DNA of 64,000 nucleotides. Origin: CAWAWP01 sp963841205 (GTDB lineage: Bacteria; Chloroflexota; Ktedonobacteria; Ktedonobacterales; JADMIN01). This document shows positions 1 to 8,965 of this stretch, in pieces. Each line of letters begins with the position of its first letter. The first letter of the stretch is position 1. A model generated the notes under the pieces. It searched no databases. It saw only the letters and a program-made list of their open reading frames with translations, and had not been told where the DNA came from. Position numbers and translations under genes: made by a program. The DNA is taken from positions 81,437-145,436 of the forward strand of contig CAWJCH010000013.1 of the NCBI GenBank assembly GCA_963841205.1, written 5' to 3'.

Positions 1-50
1 AGACGGCGCTTCCTCCCTGCAGCTAAAGCCGGGGGTATCCGCGCCGAAGA
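1..50 (-). mobile_element. End of a family-B IS200/IS605-type element (truncated by window edge)
   Basis: Read on the minus strand this is nearly identical to the left end of the element at 12380-12595: the same run from CTTCGGCGCGG through CCCCCGGCTTT to GCAGGGAGGAAGCGC. It folds as an imperfect hairpin around CCCCCGGC and GCAGGGAGG. The rest of the element would lie left of the window. The stop codon of the neighbouring membrane protein falls inside this end. Confidence 0.55.
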
Positions 51-2767
51 TAGTAGATGAACGCCGTCGCCAATGGAGCGAGCGAGAAGGCGAGCGCATC
101 GTCTGGCAAGACGGGCGCCACGCCGACTGCGATGCGGAGCAGGACAAGCGCCGTGCCAAGCGCCGCGAGCATGAGAGGCATACTGGCCAGCCAGATCCAG
201 CGTCTCGACTGCAGCGCGTCTCCCAGCGCAAGTGCGAACGCGAGCAGCGCCACAAACACGGCCACCCACACACGTGCGTCGCCGAGAGCGAGCGTGCCTA
301 TTGGCGCCACGGTGTGGACGACGCTCTGTGCAGGGTTCGTCCCCAGATTGGGGAGGAAAAAGACCGCCGACCCGAAGTAGCCAAGGTAGAGGGTGTAGAG
401 CAGCGCCAGGTAGATAACCACCAGACCCAGGATTGCGCGATAACCCGTCGCGAGTCGGGGAAAGGGGCCACGGCGGCTCGTCGTGATCGCCCACAGGCCG
501 TAGAGGAAGCTGGGCAATATCGACTCGACATAGGCACCGGTACCGGGCGAGCCCGAGCGCACGAGTCCAAGGTCGGCCGCCAGGGCGCCGAGACCGATAT
601 ACAGGATGACGATCGTTGCTAGCCCCACCATCCAATACATCGCGTAGCGACGCTCCCGCGCAAGTCCGATCACCGCGATCACGCACCCGACGATGCCGAC
701 GCTTAGGAGGGCGCTCCGATAGTAGGGATCGAAGGTGTAACAGAGAAATAGCGCGAGCAGGAGAAATGCGCACCAACCCCACAGTCGGTTCAAAAGCGCG
801 TCAAAAAAGGCGATCCAGAAAGCGATGCCATTCACCAAGTCAGCCAGCGCGAGCGTGAGGGAGAAGATCATGACCGCTGGGCTTTCCCGGGCCTGGCCCG
901 GCGCAATTCCTGTTCCGACGAACGTGGTGAAAAGGAAAGACGTGGCAAAGGCAAGCGCCAGCGCGCCGACTGAGAAGTCGAGTGCCCAATTCGTGCCACC
1001 CGTCTTTGACTTCGCAAAACGCGGGGCGTCAAAGGGCGAGCTTCGCCCGACGAGGCGACCTACAACTTGCATGCCAGCGGTGCCCGCAATCAGCGCGAGC
1101 GCCGCAGAGACGGCCAACACCAGCGTCTCGCGCTGCCTGAAGTAGTACCAGAACGCGGAGTAGTGGGAGAGTTCCTGGCTGCTGAGCTGCAGCGGATTCG
1201 GTGGCAGCGACGTGAGACCTGTGAGCGAGGTGATCGATTGAAGAAATGGGAAGATCGACACCAGCACGCTAAGCCAATCGGTGCGGCGCAGCAGCGAGGC
1301 GATGGTCTCGCTCAGCTGCGGCTGCAGGATCTGCCAGAGCATGACGCCGCCGCCCGCGACGGTGCCCGCGGCGAGGGCCACAGTGTAGCGCCAGGCGATG
1401 TCCCAGCGCCGCAGCAGCACGTCATCGCGCGTGGCGAGATGGGCCGTGGCTACCTGTGTGAGATCTGGATGATCTGACACCAGCTCCCGCGCAATGGGAC
1501 CCACGACTTGCTCAATATTGGTCCAGTACGTGATGTGATCGGTAAAGCCGCTGTCGGTGTTGGCGACTACGACATTCCGACAGCGATCCAAACTCGCGCG
1601 GATCGCATCCGAAGGATCGGGAACCTCGGCGTCTGACCACGCAGCCCCATTCGGGAATGCGCGCGCGCTCAGCGGACCGACCGCTATCGGATCGTAGCGG
1701 GCCCAGAAATGGATCCAGTCCACGCGCGCGGGCAGCACCCCACGGAGCCGCCGGGCGTCGACGCCGGGAAGCAGCCAGACGCGGCGTAGCGCCTGGGCGA
1801 GGCAAATGAAGGTGATAGGCTTCGAATCGCTGTGAAATTTCGGCTCCGACAGGAGCGTGGTCAGCCCCTCGTAGGCGATGACTGTGCCCATCGAGTGAGC
1901 GATGACGACGACACGGTCACAGTGGGGATCTGCCAGGAAGGTGTCGACCTCGCGCTCGAAACGTTCGCGGATCTCGGCAGCGAGCGCATAGTCGCGCATG
2001 TAGACCTGCGTCGAGGCGATCCAGTGGAGCATGACGTACCGGCTCAACGCATTGAAGCTAGTGACCAACGCCGAGCGAATAATGCCGATGAACGACAGGA
2101 CCTGGAGGGCCGATATGAGGACAAGCAGCCCCAGCACGATGGGCGTCAGCACCAGCCATTGGATCATTTTCCAGACGGTTTGGACACCTCCATAGATCGC
2201 GAGAAGCGCGCGCAGCGCGGGCCGGAGTCTCCGAATACCGGTGGGCGCCGCCGCTGCAGCCGACATATCGCCTGCGCTTGGGGTGTTCTTCGCCGAGCCA
2301 GCGCGACGAAGTCGGCGGCCGACGGGGATGAGGATGTGGCGCGCCTGTTCGCGCGCCTGCACGCGTGCCCAGCGGATGGTGGTCCCGAGGGGTTGGATGC
2401 CAAACGATTGCGCCCACCAGACCTCACGGAACTCAAGTCGGAGTGGCGACTTGCCGCTGGCGCCGTCGTGCGACACAGAAGGGGCTTCCAACTCGATGGT
2501 GGCGCGCGAGGCAGGTGCGTCCGGGTCGTCCTTTTCCGTGAGTTCGGTCGAAAGCCAGACGCGCCCGGGGCCTGTCGGGCGAAGGGCTAACCCGGCATGG
2601 TGGTTGAACCAGAACGCGATCGCGTTGACCGCCTCCATGAGCGTGCTATTGCGCTTCTCGTCGCCCAGACCGTGAATGACCACGACGCCCGTGAAATGGT
2701 TCACCTCCTCGGCGGCAGTGTCATGCGTACGGGCAGTAGTTGCTTGGATGTGGTCGTTTGGATCCAT
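23..2767 (-). CDS. Polytopic membrane protein with N-terminal alpha/beta-hydrolase (lipase/esterase-like) domain
   Basis: A protein of about 914 residues. The N-terminal third looks like a serine alpha/beta hydrolase. It has an oxyanion-type segment VVVIHGLGDEK near residue 30, and a nucleophile elbow AHSMG (GxSxG-like) near residue 290 preceded by a hydrophobic beta strand. A hydrophobic hairpin around residues 200-245 precedes the elbow, and the C-terminal half carries roughly ten predicted transmembrane helices. ATG 2767 (MDPNDH) is preferred over ATG 2782 because GGAG lies 9 nt upstream of it. The C-terminus ends in YYLRRGYPRL, and its last codons and TAG stop come from the repeated element end at 1-50, so the native 3' end may have been replaced. 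Substrate is unknown; a membrane-anchored lipase or esterase is inferred. Confidence 0.6.
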   Translation of the reverse strand: MDPNDHIQATTARTHDTAAEEVNHFTGVVVIHGLGDEKRNSTLMEAVNAIAFWFNHHAGLALRPTGPGRVWLSTELTEKDDPDAPASRATIELEAPSVSHDGASGKSPLRLEFREVWWAQSFGIQPLGTTIRWARVQAREQARHILIPVGRRLRRAGSAKNTPSAGDMSAAAAAPTGIRRLRPALRALLAIYGGVQTVWKMIQWLVLTPIVLGLLVLISALQVLSFIGIIRSALVTSFNALSRYVMLHWIASTQVYMRDYALAAEIRERFEREVDTFLADPHCDRVVVIAHSMGTVIAYEGLTTLLSEPKFHSDSKPITFICLAQALRRVWLLPGVDARRLRGVLPARVDWIHFWARYDPIAVGPLSARAFPNGAAWSDAEVPDPSDAIRASLDRCRNVVVANTDSGFTDHITYWTNIEQVVGPIARELVSDHPDLTQVATAHLATRDDVLLRRWDIAWRYTVALAAGTVAGGGVMLWQILQPQLSETIASLLRRTDWLSVLVSIFPFLQSITSLTGLTSLPPNPLQLSSQELSHYSAFWYYFRQRETLVLAVSAALALIAGTAGMQVVGRLVGRSSPFDAPRFAKSKTGGTNWALDFSVGALALAFATSFLFTTFVGTGIAPGQARESPAVMIFSLTLALADLVNGIAFWIAFFDALLNRLWGWCAFLLLALFLCYTFDPYYRSALLSVGIVGCVIAVIGLARERRYAMYWMVGLATIVILYIGLGALAADLGLVRSGSPGTGAYVESILPSFLYGLWAITTSRRGPFPRLATGYRAILGLVVIYLALLYTLYLGYFGSAVFFLPNLGTNPAQSVVHTVAPIGTLALGDARVWVAVFVALLAFALALGDALQSRRWIWLASMPLMLAALGTALVLLRIAVGVAPVLPDDALAFSLAPLATAFIYYLRRGYPRL

Positions 2768-2782
2768 CGTATGACACTCCAT

Positions 2783-3510
2783 TCGCTTCGATGATTTCCT
2801 GTGAAGACCGCCACACAGACCACTCTGAACGTGGAGTCGCCGCGCTCGATGCCCGGTTTTGGAGGAGGTAGCCGAGGCGCTCGTTCGTGCAGCGTCAAGG
2901 CGACGGGTCGGTCAAGCAGCAAGGGTCATGTCACCTCCGCGCGAATCCTGCGCGGACTCCATGCGACGGGGACTGCGATCCGAAGGTCTGGGTGGCTCTG
3001 ACCACCCTATGCGACTCCTGTCTGGGTCCGTGGAGCCTTGGCGTTCGACGATAGGTAACGGTTCACGAGATGGTGTGTCCACAGCTGCGCGCTCTCTTCC
3101 ACGACCAGACAGTCGTCTCGATGCAGGGCGGTGGGGGCTGACCCCACCGGTGGTCCCCAGGTGATATGACGGACGGACTCTGAGGAGAGGGCGCCTCTCG
3201 GGTTATCGATTTGGCGTCGCAGGCGCAGGATGCGATGGTGTTGAATACGGTAGAGCTCGATGCTCCGATTATCACCCCAATGTGCCTCAACAGGGTCAGC
3301 GAGGAGTCGTCGTCTTGGCCCACATGCTGGTCGGTGTTCGCAACGAGCGCGAACTGGCTCTCTCGCAAGCTAACACTCAAAGTGTTCTTGACGTCAAGCC
3401 CTTGATTGATTCTCGAACTCTACAGTGCATCAAAGACGGTGATCGTGCCGCCACTCTACTTTGCAAAGAACCACCGTAGCAGTAATCATGAGCATCTGCT
3501 CACCGGCAGG
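2783..3510. other. Intergenic, no convincing gene
   Basis: About 730 bases between the membrane protein and the IS110 element. Short open frames exist on both strands, but none has a recognisable motif or a good ribosome binding site. One small hairpin with a GTGGGG/CCCCAC stem sits at about 3130-3147. Confidence 0.5.
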
Positions 3511-3744
3511 GATGAAAATGGGGTACGGTGCTGCGGGGGAGGGGGCGCAGAGGTCGATCTGACCTGGGTGTTGAGAGCCTGAGTAGCAGTAGGACCGCGA
3601 CGCCCGCAGGAACCAGAAGCTGCTGCCAGAGTCCTGCATGGGACCAAGAGCGCGTGGGTGAGCTGCTGAACAGTGCGGCGTCACAGCCCTCTCCTGCGAG
3701 GTCGTCGAACGAGTGGCGACCGTGCGCACAGAGAGGAGCGCGAG
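3511..3744 (+). ncRNA. Candidate IS110 non-coding end / bridge-RNA region
   Basis: A non-coding, structured-looking stretch directly upstream of the IS110 transposase. IS110-family elements are known to encode a bridge RNA in the non-coding end flanking the recombinase gene. Neither element boundaries nor RNA loops can be fixed from one copy, so this is a positional inference. Confidence 0.25.
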
Positions 3745-5007
3745 ATGGACGTCGCGTTTGAGCGCTGCGCAGGGATTGAGGTCCATAAGCGGATGCTCGT
3801 CGTCTGCCGACTGGGGGGCGACGCGACGGGGCAACGGCTCGCGGAGACCCGGACCTTCGGCACGACGACGAGCGAAGTCCTGCGAAGGTCCGACTGGCTG
3901 GCGGAGGGCGGGTGCACCCACGTCGGGATCGAAAGCACCGGGGAATACTGGAAACCCATCTGCAAGGTATTGGAGGGGGTCTTCGAGGTCTGGCTGCTCA
4001 ATGCGCAGCATAGCAAGGCCGTTCCCGGCCGCAAGACCGACGTCAAGGACGCGCAATGGATTGCCGAACTCCTGGCCCATGGATTGGTTCGTCCCAGCTT
4101 CATCCCTGCGCGCGAGCAGCGCGACTTGCGCGAACTGACACGCTCTCGGGTGAGCTTCGTCCGAGAGCGGGCGACGTTGGTGCATCGGGTGCACCAGCGG
4201 TTGGAAGGCGCCAACCGCAAACTTTGCTCGGTGCTCACCAACGTCATGGGAGCCTCTGGTCGCGCCATGTTGCGTGCGCTGCTGGCCGGGGAGACCGATC
4301 CGCAGACGTTGGCCGAGCTAGCCTGTGGCCGATTGCGCAAGAAGCGCGGGCAGCTGGCGCAAGCGCTGCAAGGGCAGCTGCGGCCCCACCAACGCTGCGT
4401 GTTGGCCGAATTGCTGACCCAGATCGATACCCTGGATGAAACGATTGCGCGCTTCGACACGCACGTCGAAGCGGCCTGCGCCGCCGCGGCCGACGAGGCG
4501 GAGGTGGTCGCGTTGCTCGATACGATTCCTGGGGTAGCCACCACGGCGGCGCAGATGCTGGTGGCCGAGATCGGGACGGACCTGCAGCGGTTTCCCTCAG
4601 CAGCGGCCTTGGCCGCCTGGGCGGGGCTCGCTCCTGGCAACGACGAGCGTGCGGGTCGGCAGCGCAGCGGGCGTACCCGCACGGGCAACACCTGGCTACG
4701 CGCGGTACGGGTGCAAACCGCTCAGGCGGCCGCGCATATGAAGCATACGTCGTTGGCGGCTCGTTACCGGCGGAGCGCGGCGCGGCGCGGGGCAAAGCGT
4801 GCGATCATCGCCGTAGCCCACACGATCCTCGTCATTGCCTATCACGTCATCGCGCGGCGCGAGCCCTATCAGGAGCACGGAGAAGATTATCTGCAGCGTG
4901 CCAGTCCAGAGCAGCGCACGCCGCGATTAGTGCGCCAGCTCGGCAATTTGGGCTTCGCGGTCACCTTACGGCCAACGGCCTTGCTTGCTCCTCCGGGAGG
5001 TTCCTGA
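3745..5007 (+). CDS. IS110-family transposase (DEDD recombinase)
   Basis: 420 residues, the normal size for the family. The N-terminal DEDD (RuvC-like) domain begins AGIEVHKRMLVVCRL and continues with GIESTGEYWKP and the KTDVKDAQWIAELL block. The C-terminal Tnp20 domain has the helix-hairpin-helix-like IPGVATTAAQMLVAEIG, then AAWAGLAPGN and SGRTRTGNTWLRA, the last containing the likely catalytic serine. ATG 3745 is chosen because GAGAGGAGCGCG precedes it. The first acidic residue is Glu (GIEVHK) where most relatives have Asp (GIDVHK/GLDVHK). The frame is uninterrupted, unlike every other transposase in the window, so this copy may be the most recent arrival. Confidence 0.9.
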   Translation: MDVAFERCAGIEVHKRMLVVCRLGGDATGQRLAETRTFGTTTSEVLRRSDWLAEGGCTHVGIESTGEYWKPICKVLEGVFEVWLLNAQHSKAVPGRKTDVKDAQWIAELLAHGLVRPSFIPAREQRDLRELTRSRVSFVRERATLVHRVHQRLEGANRKLCSVLTNVMGASGRAMLRALLAGETDPQTLAELACGRLRKKRGQLAQALQGQLRPHQRCVLAELLTQIDTLDETIARFDTHVEAACAAAADEAEVVALLDTIPGVATTAAQMLVAEIGTDLQRFPSAAALAAWAGLAPGNDERAGRQRSGRTRTGNTWLRAVRVQTAQAAAHMKHTSLAARYRRSAARRGAKRAIIAVAHTILVIAYHVIARREPYQEHGEDYLQRASPEQRTPRLVRQLGNLGFAVTLRPTALLAPPGGS

Positions 5008-5028
5008 GATCTCGATTTTCGGGTGAGG

Positions 5029-5310
5029 TCAGCCCAAGGATAGAGAGGGCGACCGGCGAAGTCCGTCTGCAAGGCGGCAAGAAGCGGCTGGCCCTGCTTG
5101 CGCAGCGTCGCTAAATAGACGTGGGAACCAAGGTTGCCAAAAGTCGTGCGGAGGGGCCGGGCCTTGAGCTCGGGCCCGCACGCGAAAGACGACGGTGACG
5201 TGTTCGTCGGTGACCTCAATGCGTTGGACGCGGGCGTGCAGGATCGCACGGCTCAGCTGCCAATCGGCGTCGGCGCGTCCCTGACGGAGGTGGGTAGCGA
5301 ACTCCTCCAT
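5029..5310 (-). pseudogene. C-terminal remnant resembling a large serine recombinase
   Basis: About 93 codons. The segment SRAILHARVQRIEVTDEHVT followed by VVFRV resembles the C-terminal tail of serine site-specific recombinases (typically R.LI..LV.RV.VD...V.I.YRV). There is no catalytic domain, so this would be a fragment left between the IS110 and ISL3 insertions. Similarity is by eye only. Confidence 0.35.
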
Positions 5311-5378
5311 CTAGCCCATCAGCAGTCGCATTGCACGGAGCGCACTGGGGTCGTCGCGGTCTATTGAGTCCGGTATCT

Positions 5379-7170
5379 GGTTCTGACGCGGATTTGGTGA
5401 GAGGCGGCGAGGGATGCTGGCCTGCGGCAGGGGTTAGCTTGCCGCTCGGTAGCGGACCCGCTGACGCAGCAGGTCCAGGTTGGCGCGCCGGTCCATTTGG
5501 CGCTTGAGCAGTTTCAATCGATTGATTTGGCCTTCAGTGTGTCCTTGGCTCCAACACACGGTCATGGCCGCTTGCACTGCCGCCAGATCGCGCCGCACGC
5601 CTTGGGCAAAGGCTGCCAGTTCCGCGACCCCACTTGCCGTGGCCTGCTGCAGTCACGCCTCCAGATCGTCTACGCGTCGCTCATTGCGCAGGGAAAAGAA
5701 GGCCCGAACCATCTCGCTAAGGCGGGCGAGCCGTGGGGTACTGCGGACGCGCGCCGCGACATAGGCCTGCTCGGGAGCGGAGCGCTCGGCGTCCTCTGGC
5801 AGCAGGAGCCAGCACACGGTGCGCGGAGCGGTGGGGAGTGACGGGGACGGCGCGGGAGCCGGAGGGCTCCGGCGCGCGTAGGGACCGCCGTGCCGCGGCC
5901 CGACCCGCCACAGCGCCAGCCAGCAGGCGAGAGCGGTTGGAGCCGCTGCCCTGGTAGCCGCGGCCACGGATCTCGCGCAGTAACTGGCGTCCATTCTGCT
6001 CGCCCGCGTTCCAGCGCTCGCGCAGATACGGCGCAAAGGGCGTAAGGCGCGAGCGACGCGTCGGCAGAACGGCCATCTCGAGACAGGTGGGGGTGTCCGC
6101 ACATAGCGGCGCAGGGTGTTGGGACCGATGCGCCATTCGGCGATGATCTGGCGGGGTGTCTTGCCCGCGGCACGCAGGCGGTGGACCGCATCATAGCGCG
6201 CCTGTCGTCGGGCTTGCGCTTCTGCTCGGGCGCGCATGCGCGGGGCCGTCATCCCGCGCAGCGCCAACTGCGAAGTGCCGGAGACGGCCCGTGCTGCTGT
6301 CCGTAACGCCGCCTGCTCGCGCCCCAGTACGTGCTGGAGGGCCGCAACGAGGTTCTTCAGGATATGGAAGCGGTCGGCGACCTGGATCGCCTGCGGGGCG
6401 CCGCGGGTGGCGCCTTCGGCGAAGTTCGCCCCGCGGTCGCGGCTGATCACGCGGATCTGCGGCTGGCGCTGGAGCCAGGCCGCGAAGGTATCGGCCTCGC
6501 GGTCGGGCAGCAGATCCACGACCTGGTGGCGCGCGAGATCGACCAGGATGGCGCCGTAGGTCTGGCCGCGGCGCCGGCACCAATCGTCGACACTGACCAC
6601 GGAGCAGGCGAGTGCAGCTGGCACGGGAACCCGCCGAATCTCCCGCACGAGGGTATCCGAGCCAGTCGGCAGGCCAAGCACCGGCAAGAGCCGCGCTCCC
6701 GCTTTGCCGCCGAACGCAAAGCCGACCGCACGCAGCCAGGCGACTAGCCGCTGGGTGCGTCGTGCAGAGGGAGCGAGGAGGCCAGGAAGGCGCTCGGGGA
6801 AGAGGTGGCGGGGGCCTTCTGACCGGTCACAGCAGAACCGGCGGACGTGCAACTCGCGATGAAAGGGCCCGCCATGCCCACGCCATGCCAAGGCACATCG
6901 GCGACCGAGCGGGTGTAGCGCGAATGCCGTCGTGTGGCCAGCTGCCCGCAGCCGGGACAGGGCACCGCCGCGGCTTTCGTCGCCACGACCGCGGTGATCC
7001 CCCGATTCGTCGTTGTCAGCGTGATCAGCCGCAGCTGCGTGGGGTCCGGCAGAATCGTATCCGCCGACGGGCCGGCCATAGCGCCCTCCTTCCTGCGATG
7101 GGATTGAGGGCACCATACCACCGGCTCGGTACACATCTCCTGCTTGCTTCACCAAATCCGCGTCAGAACC
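5379..7170 (-). mobile_element. ISL3-family insertion sequence with perfect terminal repeats and 8-bp target duplication
   Basis: The element is 1792 bp. Its 22-bp terminal inverted repeats, 5379-5400 and 7149-7170, are exact reverse complements beginning GGTTCTGACGCGG. It is flanked by the direct repeat CGGTATCT at 5371-5378 and 7171-7178, the 8-bp duplication expected of ISL3. Ends and duplication are intact although the transposase inside is broken. Confidence 0.9.
5434..7079 (-). pseudogene. ISL3-family transposase, broken by two frameshifts and a stop codon
   Basis: The start ATG at 7079 follows GGAAGGAGGGCGC. The N-terminal zinc ribbon reads VPCPGCGQLATRRHSRYTR and is followed by VADVPWHG. 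A frameshift near 6870-6890 moves to the frame with HVRRFCCDR, the DDE-domain segments SVDDWCRRRGQTYG and VISRDRGANFAEG, and VADRFHILKNL. A second disturbance lies at about 6050-6100. The region RSRLTPFAPYLRERW is in another frame, and the original frame resumes before SEMVRAFFSLRNERRV. After DLEA comes an in-frame TGA near 5654 where Trp is expected. The frame then runs on to the hallmark C-terminus with GHTEGQINRLKLLKRQM and a final TAA at 5434. Confidence 0.85.
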
Positions 7171-7269
7171 CGGTATCTTCTGTACTTTGAGGAGGGCTTG
7201 GTAAGGGAAGGGTATGGCCTCTCTGGTAGGCTGGTTGTGTTCAAGCACCCAGTGACAGAGAGGACACCT

Positions 7270-7396
7270 ATGGCCCACGATCAGATTACGCTCGATTCGC
7301 AGACCTGGCAACGGTTGTTCAGCGGGGAGCACCACCTTGGCAAGCACCTGGAGGCGGCCGTGAATCAGGTACTTAAGGCCCAAGTCAGCGAACACC
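7270..7396 (+). pseudogene. N-terminal remnant of an IS256-type (Mutator) transposase
   Basis: About 42 codons starting MAHDQITLDSQTWQRLF and continuing to LEAAVNQVLKAQVSEHLS. This resembles the conserved N-terminus of IS256-family transposases (..L.LV..VLQEVLEAEM.E.LG). The frame then breaks and runs into unrelated sequence. Confidence 0.45.
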
Positions 7397-7400
7397 TGTC

Positions 7401-7466
7401 GGTGACATCGTCATCGGCATTGTTGGGACGCTCATCGGCGGGTTTCTCTCGCAGGCGCTGTTCGGC
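7401..7466 (+). pseudogene. Fragment resembling a GlsB/YeaQ (transglycosylase-associated) membrane protein
   Basis: In this frame the 22 codons begin GDIVIGIVGTLIGG and continue FLSQALFG, close to the glycine-rich transmembrane core of GlsB/YeaQ/YmgE stress proteins. Too short to be functional. It is squeezed between the IS256-like and IS66 remnants. Confidence 0.35.
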
Positions 7467-7912
7467 GCCTCCGCCGGGAACGCCCCGATGCTGACCTGCT
7501 GACAGCGCACCCGCAGCGCCCGGTGCTCCGTCACGCGCAAGTGCACCGGCGGTACCTCCTGCACCTGGCGCCGCTCGCACCCTACCGCCGGCGCCCCGTC
7601 TTCGTCGTCGAGCGCCGCCTGGCACGCCGCGCACATCGCCGGCCGATGCTCCACCACGGCGTCGGGGACCGGCACCACGTGCAGCGTCTCGCCGCGGTGG
7701 CCCAGCTGCCCGCCCGGCTTCTTGCCGCTCCGCCGGCGCAGGCTCGTGGTCTTACGCTTCAGCCCGTCCGTGGCCGGCGGCTTGCCGCTGTTGTGGCTAT
7801 CCTTGGCCAGCCGTGCCTCCACCTCCTGCACCCGCGCGAGCAACGCCGCCACCTGCGCCCGCAGCGCGGCGTTCTCGGCTTCCAGTTCGGCATTTCGGGC
7901 TGCAAGCGTCAT
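7467..7912 (-). pseudogene. N-terminal fragment of an IS66-family TnpC transposase
   Basis: The translation starts with a coiled coil (ARNAELEAENAALRAQVAAL). It continues with LAKDSHNSGKPPATDGL, a basic SLRRRSGKKPGGQLGHRGE segment and a zinc-binding CAACQAAL motif, then EHRALRVRC and AFPAEAP. These are the successive N-terminal blocks of IS66 TnpC. The DDE catalytic domain is missing; the fragment stops at the junction near 7466. Confidence 0.75.
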
Positions 7913-8109
7913 GTCTCAATGCTACTCTTGCTCCGCAAGTCCGCCGGACCTGCTACCAAAATTGTCGTCAAGGCGCGAGAAGATTGTGGATACACAGGGA
8001 GAAGTCCGGGAAATCAACAGGCCTTACCCTTCCTATTTCACCTCCCGTTCACCGTATTCTTAACAGTTGGCGGGCACTGGAGAGTTGGCCGCGCGAGGGG
8101 AGAACCTGG

Positions 8110-8766
8110 ATGTGCGCTTTTGAGCGGGGCCGCCGGCTGGTGATCGGGGTGGCGGGCGGCACCGGCGCGGGTAAGACTACCGTTGCGAACGCGATCATCG
8201 ACGCCGTCGGGGCCGAGCACGTTGCCGTCCTGCCCGAGGACGCCTACTACCGCGAATATCAGCACCTCTCCGAGGTCGAGCGCGAGCGCGTCAACTGGGA
8301 TCATCCCGAGGCGATCGAGGTCGATCTCCTCCTCGATCACGTGCGGCGGCTGCGCGAGGGATGCGCCGTCGAGCGGCCGCGCTACGATTTCGCCGCCTAC
8401 GCGCGCAGCCCCGAAACCGTCCACGTCGAGCCGAAGCCGATCATCCTCGTCGAGGGCATCCTCATCTTCGTCGAGCCGCGGCTGCGCGAGCAGTTCGACG
8501 TCAAAGTCTTCGTGGATACCGACGCCGACCTGCGTTTCATCCGCCGCCTGCGCCGCGACGTGGAGGAGCGTGGCCGCAGCGTCGAGAGCGTCGTTTCGCA
8601 GTACCTGGCGACGGTGCGCCCGATGCACGTCGCCTTCGTCGAGCCGTCGAAGCGCTTCGCCGACGTGATCGTGCCGGAGGGCGGCGAGAACCTCGTCGCC
8701 ATTGAGCTGCTCCGTTCGGCGATCCTGCACGCCGTGCTCCCCGAGACGCTGCGGCCGGTGGATTGA
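8110..8766 (+). CDS. udk: Uridine kinase
   Basis: 218 residues, typical for Udk. It phosphorylates uridine and cytidine to UMP/CMP in pyrimidine salvage. The Walker A motif GVAGGTGAGKTTVANAI sits near residues 13-29. It is followed by the acceptor-site DAYYRE block, NWDHPEAIEVDLL, PRYDFAAYAR, the EGILIF strand, and the lid motif RFIRRLRRDVEERGRS, ending with the VRPMHVAFVEPSKRFADVIVPEG block diagnostic of uridine kinases. ATG 8110 opens the conserved reading frame. It stands alone; the convergent downstream gene is separated by a hairpin terminator. Confidence 0.95.
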   Translation: MCAFERGRRLVIGVAGGTGAGKTTVANAIIDAVGAEHVAVLPEDAYYREYQHLSEVERERVNWDHPEAIEVDLLLDHVRRLREGCAVERPRYDFAAYARSPETVHVEPKPIILVEGILIFVEPRLREQFDVKVFVDTDADLRFIRRLRRDVEERGRSVESVVSQYLATVRPMHVAFVEPSKRFADVIVPEGGENLVAIELLRSAILHAVLPETLRPVD

Positions 8767-8788
8767 ATATCCGCGCCAAGAGAGAGAA

Positions 8789-8818
8789 CGCCCCCGCTCC
8801 ACGGCTGGAACGAGGGCG
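8789..8818. terminator. Bidirectional hairpin terminator between udk and the DUF3352 gene
   Basis: CGCCCCCGCTCC and GGAACGAGGGCG pair at 10 of 12 positions around a 6-nt loop. It lies between two convergent genes. There is no long T run on either side. Confidence 0.45.
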
Positions 8819-8965
8819 CCTAATCGGGTCAGCGTGAGTAGCCTCCAGCAAGTCTTGCTCGATTGTCGTTGTCGCAGCTCGCGGAGGGGACTTCAGTCCT
8901 CATGTACCGTACGCCGGCACTTCATTCCGCGATCCCAAGAACGAAAATCTTGCCCGACCGGCTGC

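Noticed and set aside
1832..2590. Long plus-strand open frame opposite the membrane protein
   Set aside because: A GC-rich antisense frame with skewed composition; the minus-strand product has clear motifs.
5379..8000. A composite transposon or integrative island between the IS110 and IS66 remnants
   Set aside because: No matching outer ends or cargo genes; the pieces are better explained by independent insertions.
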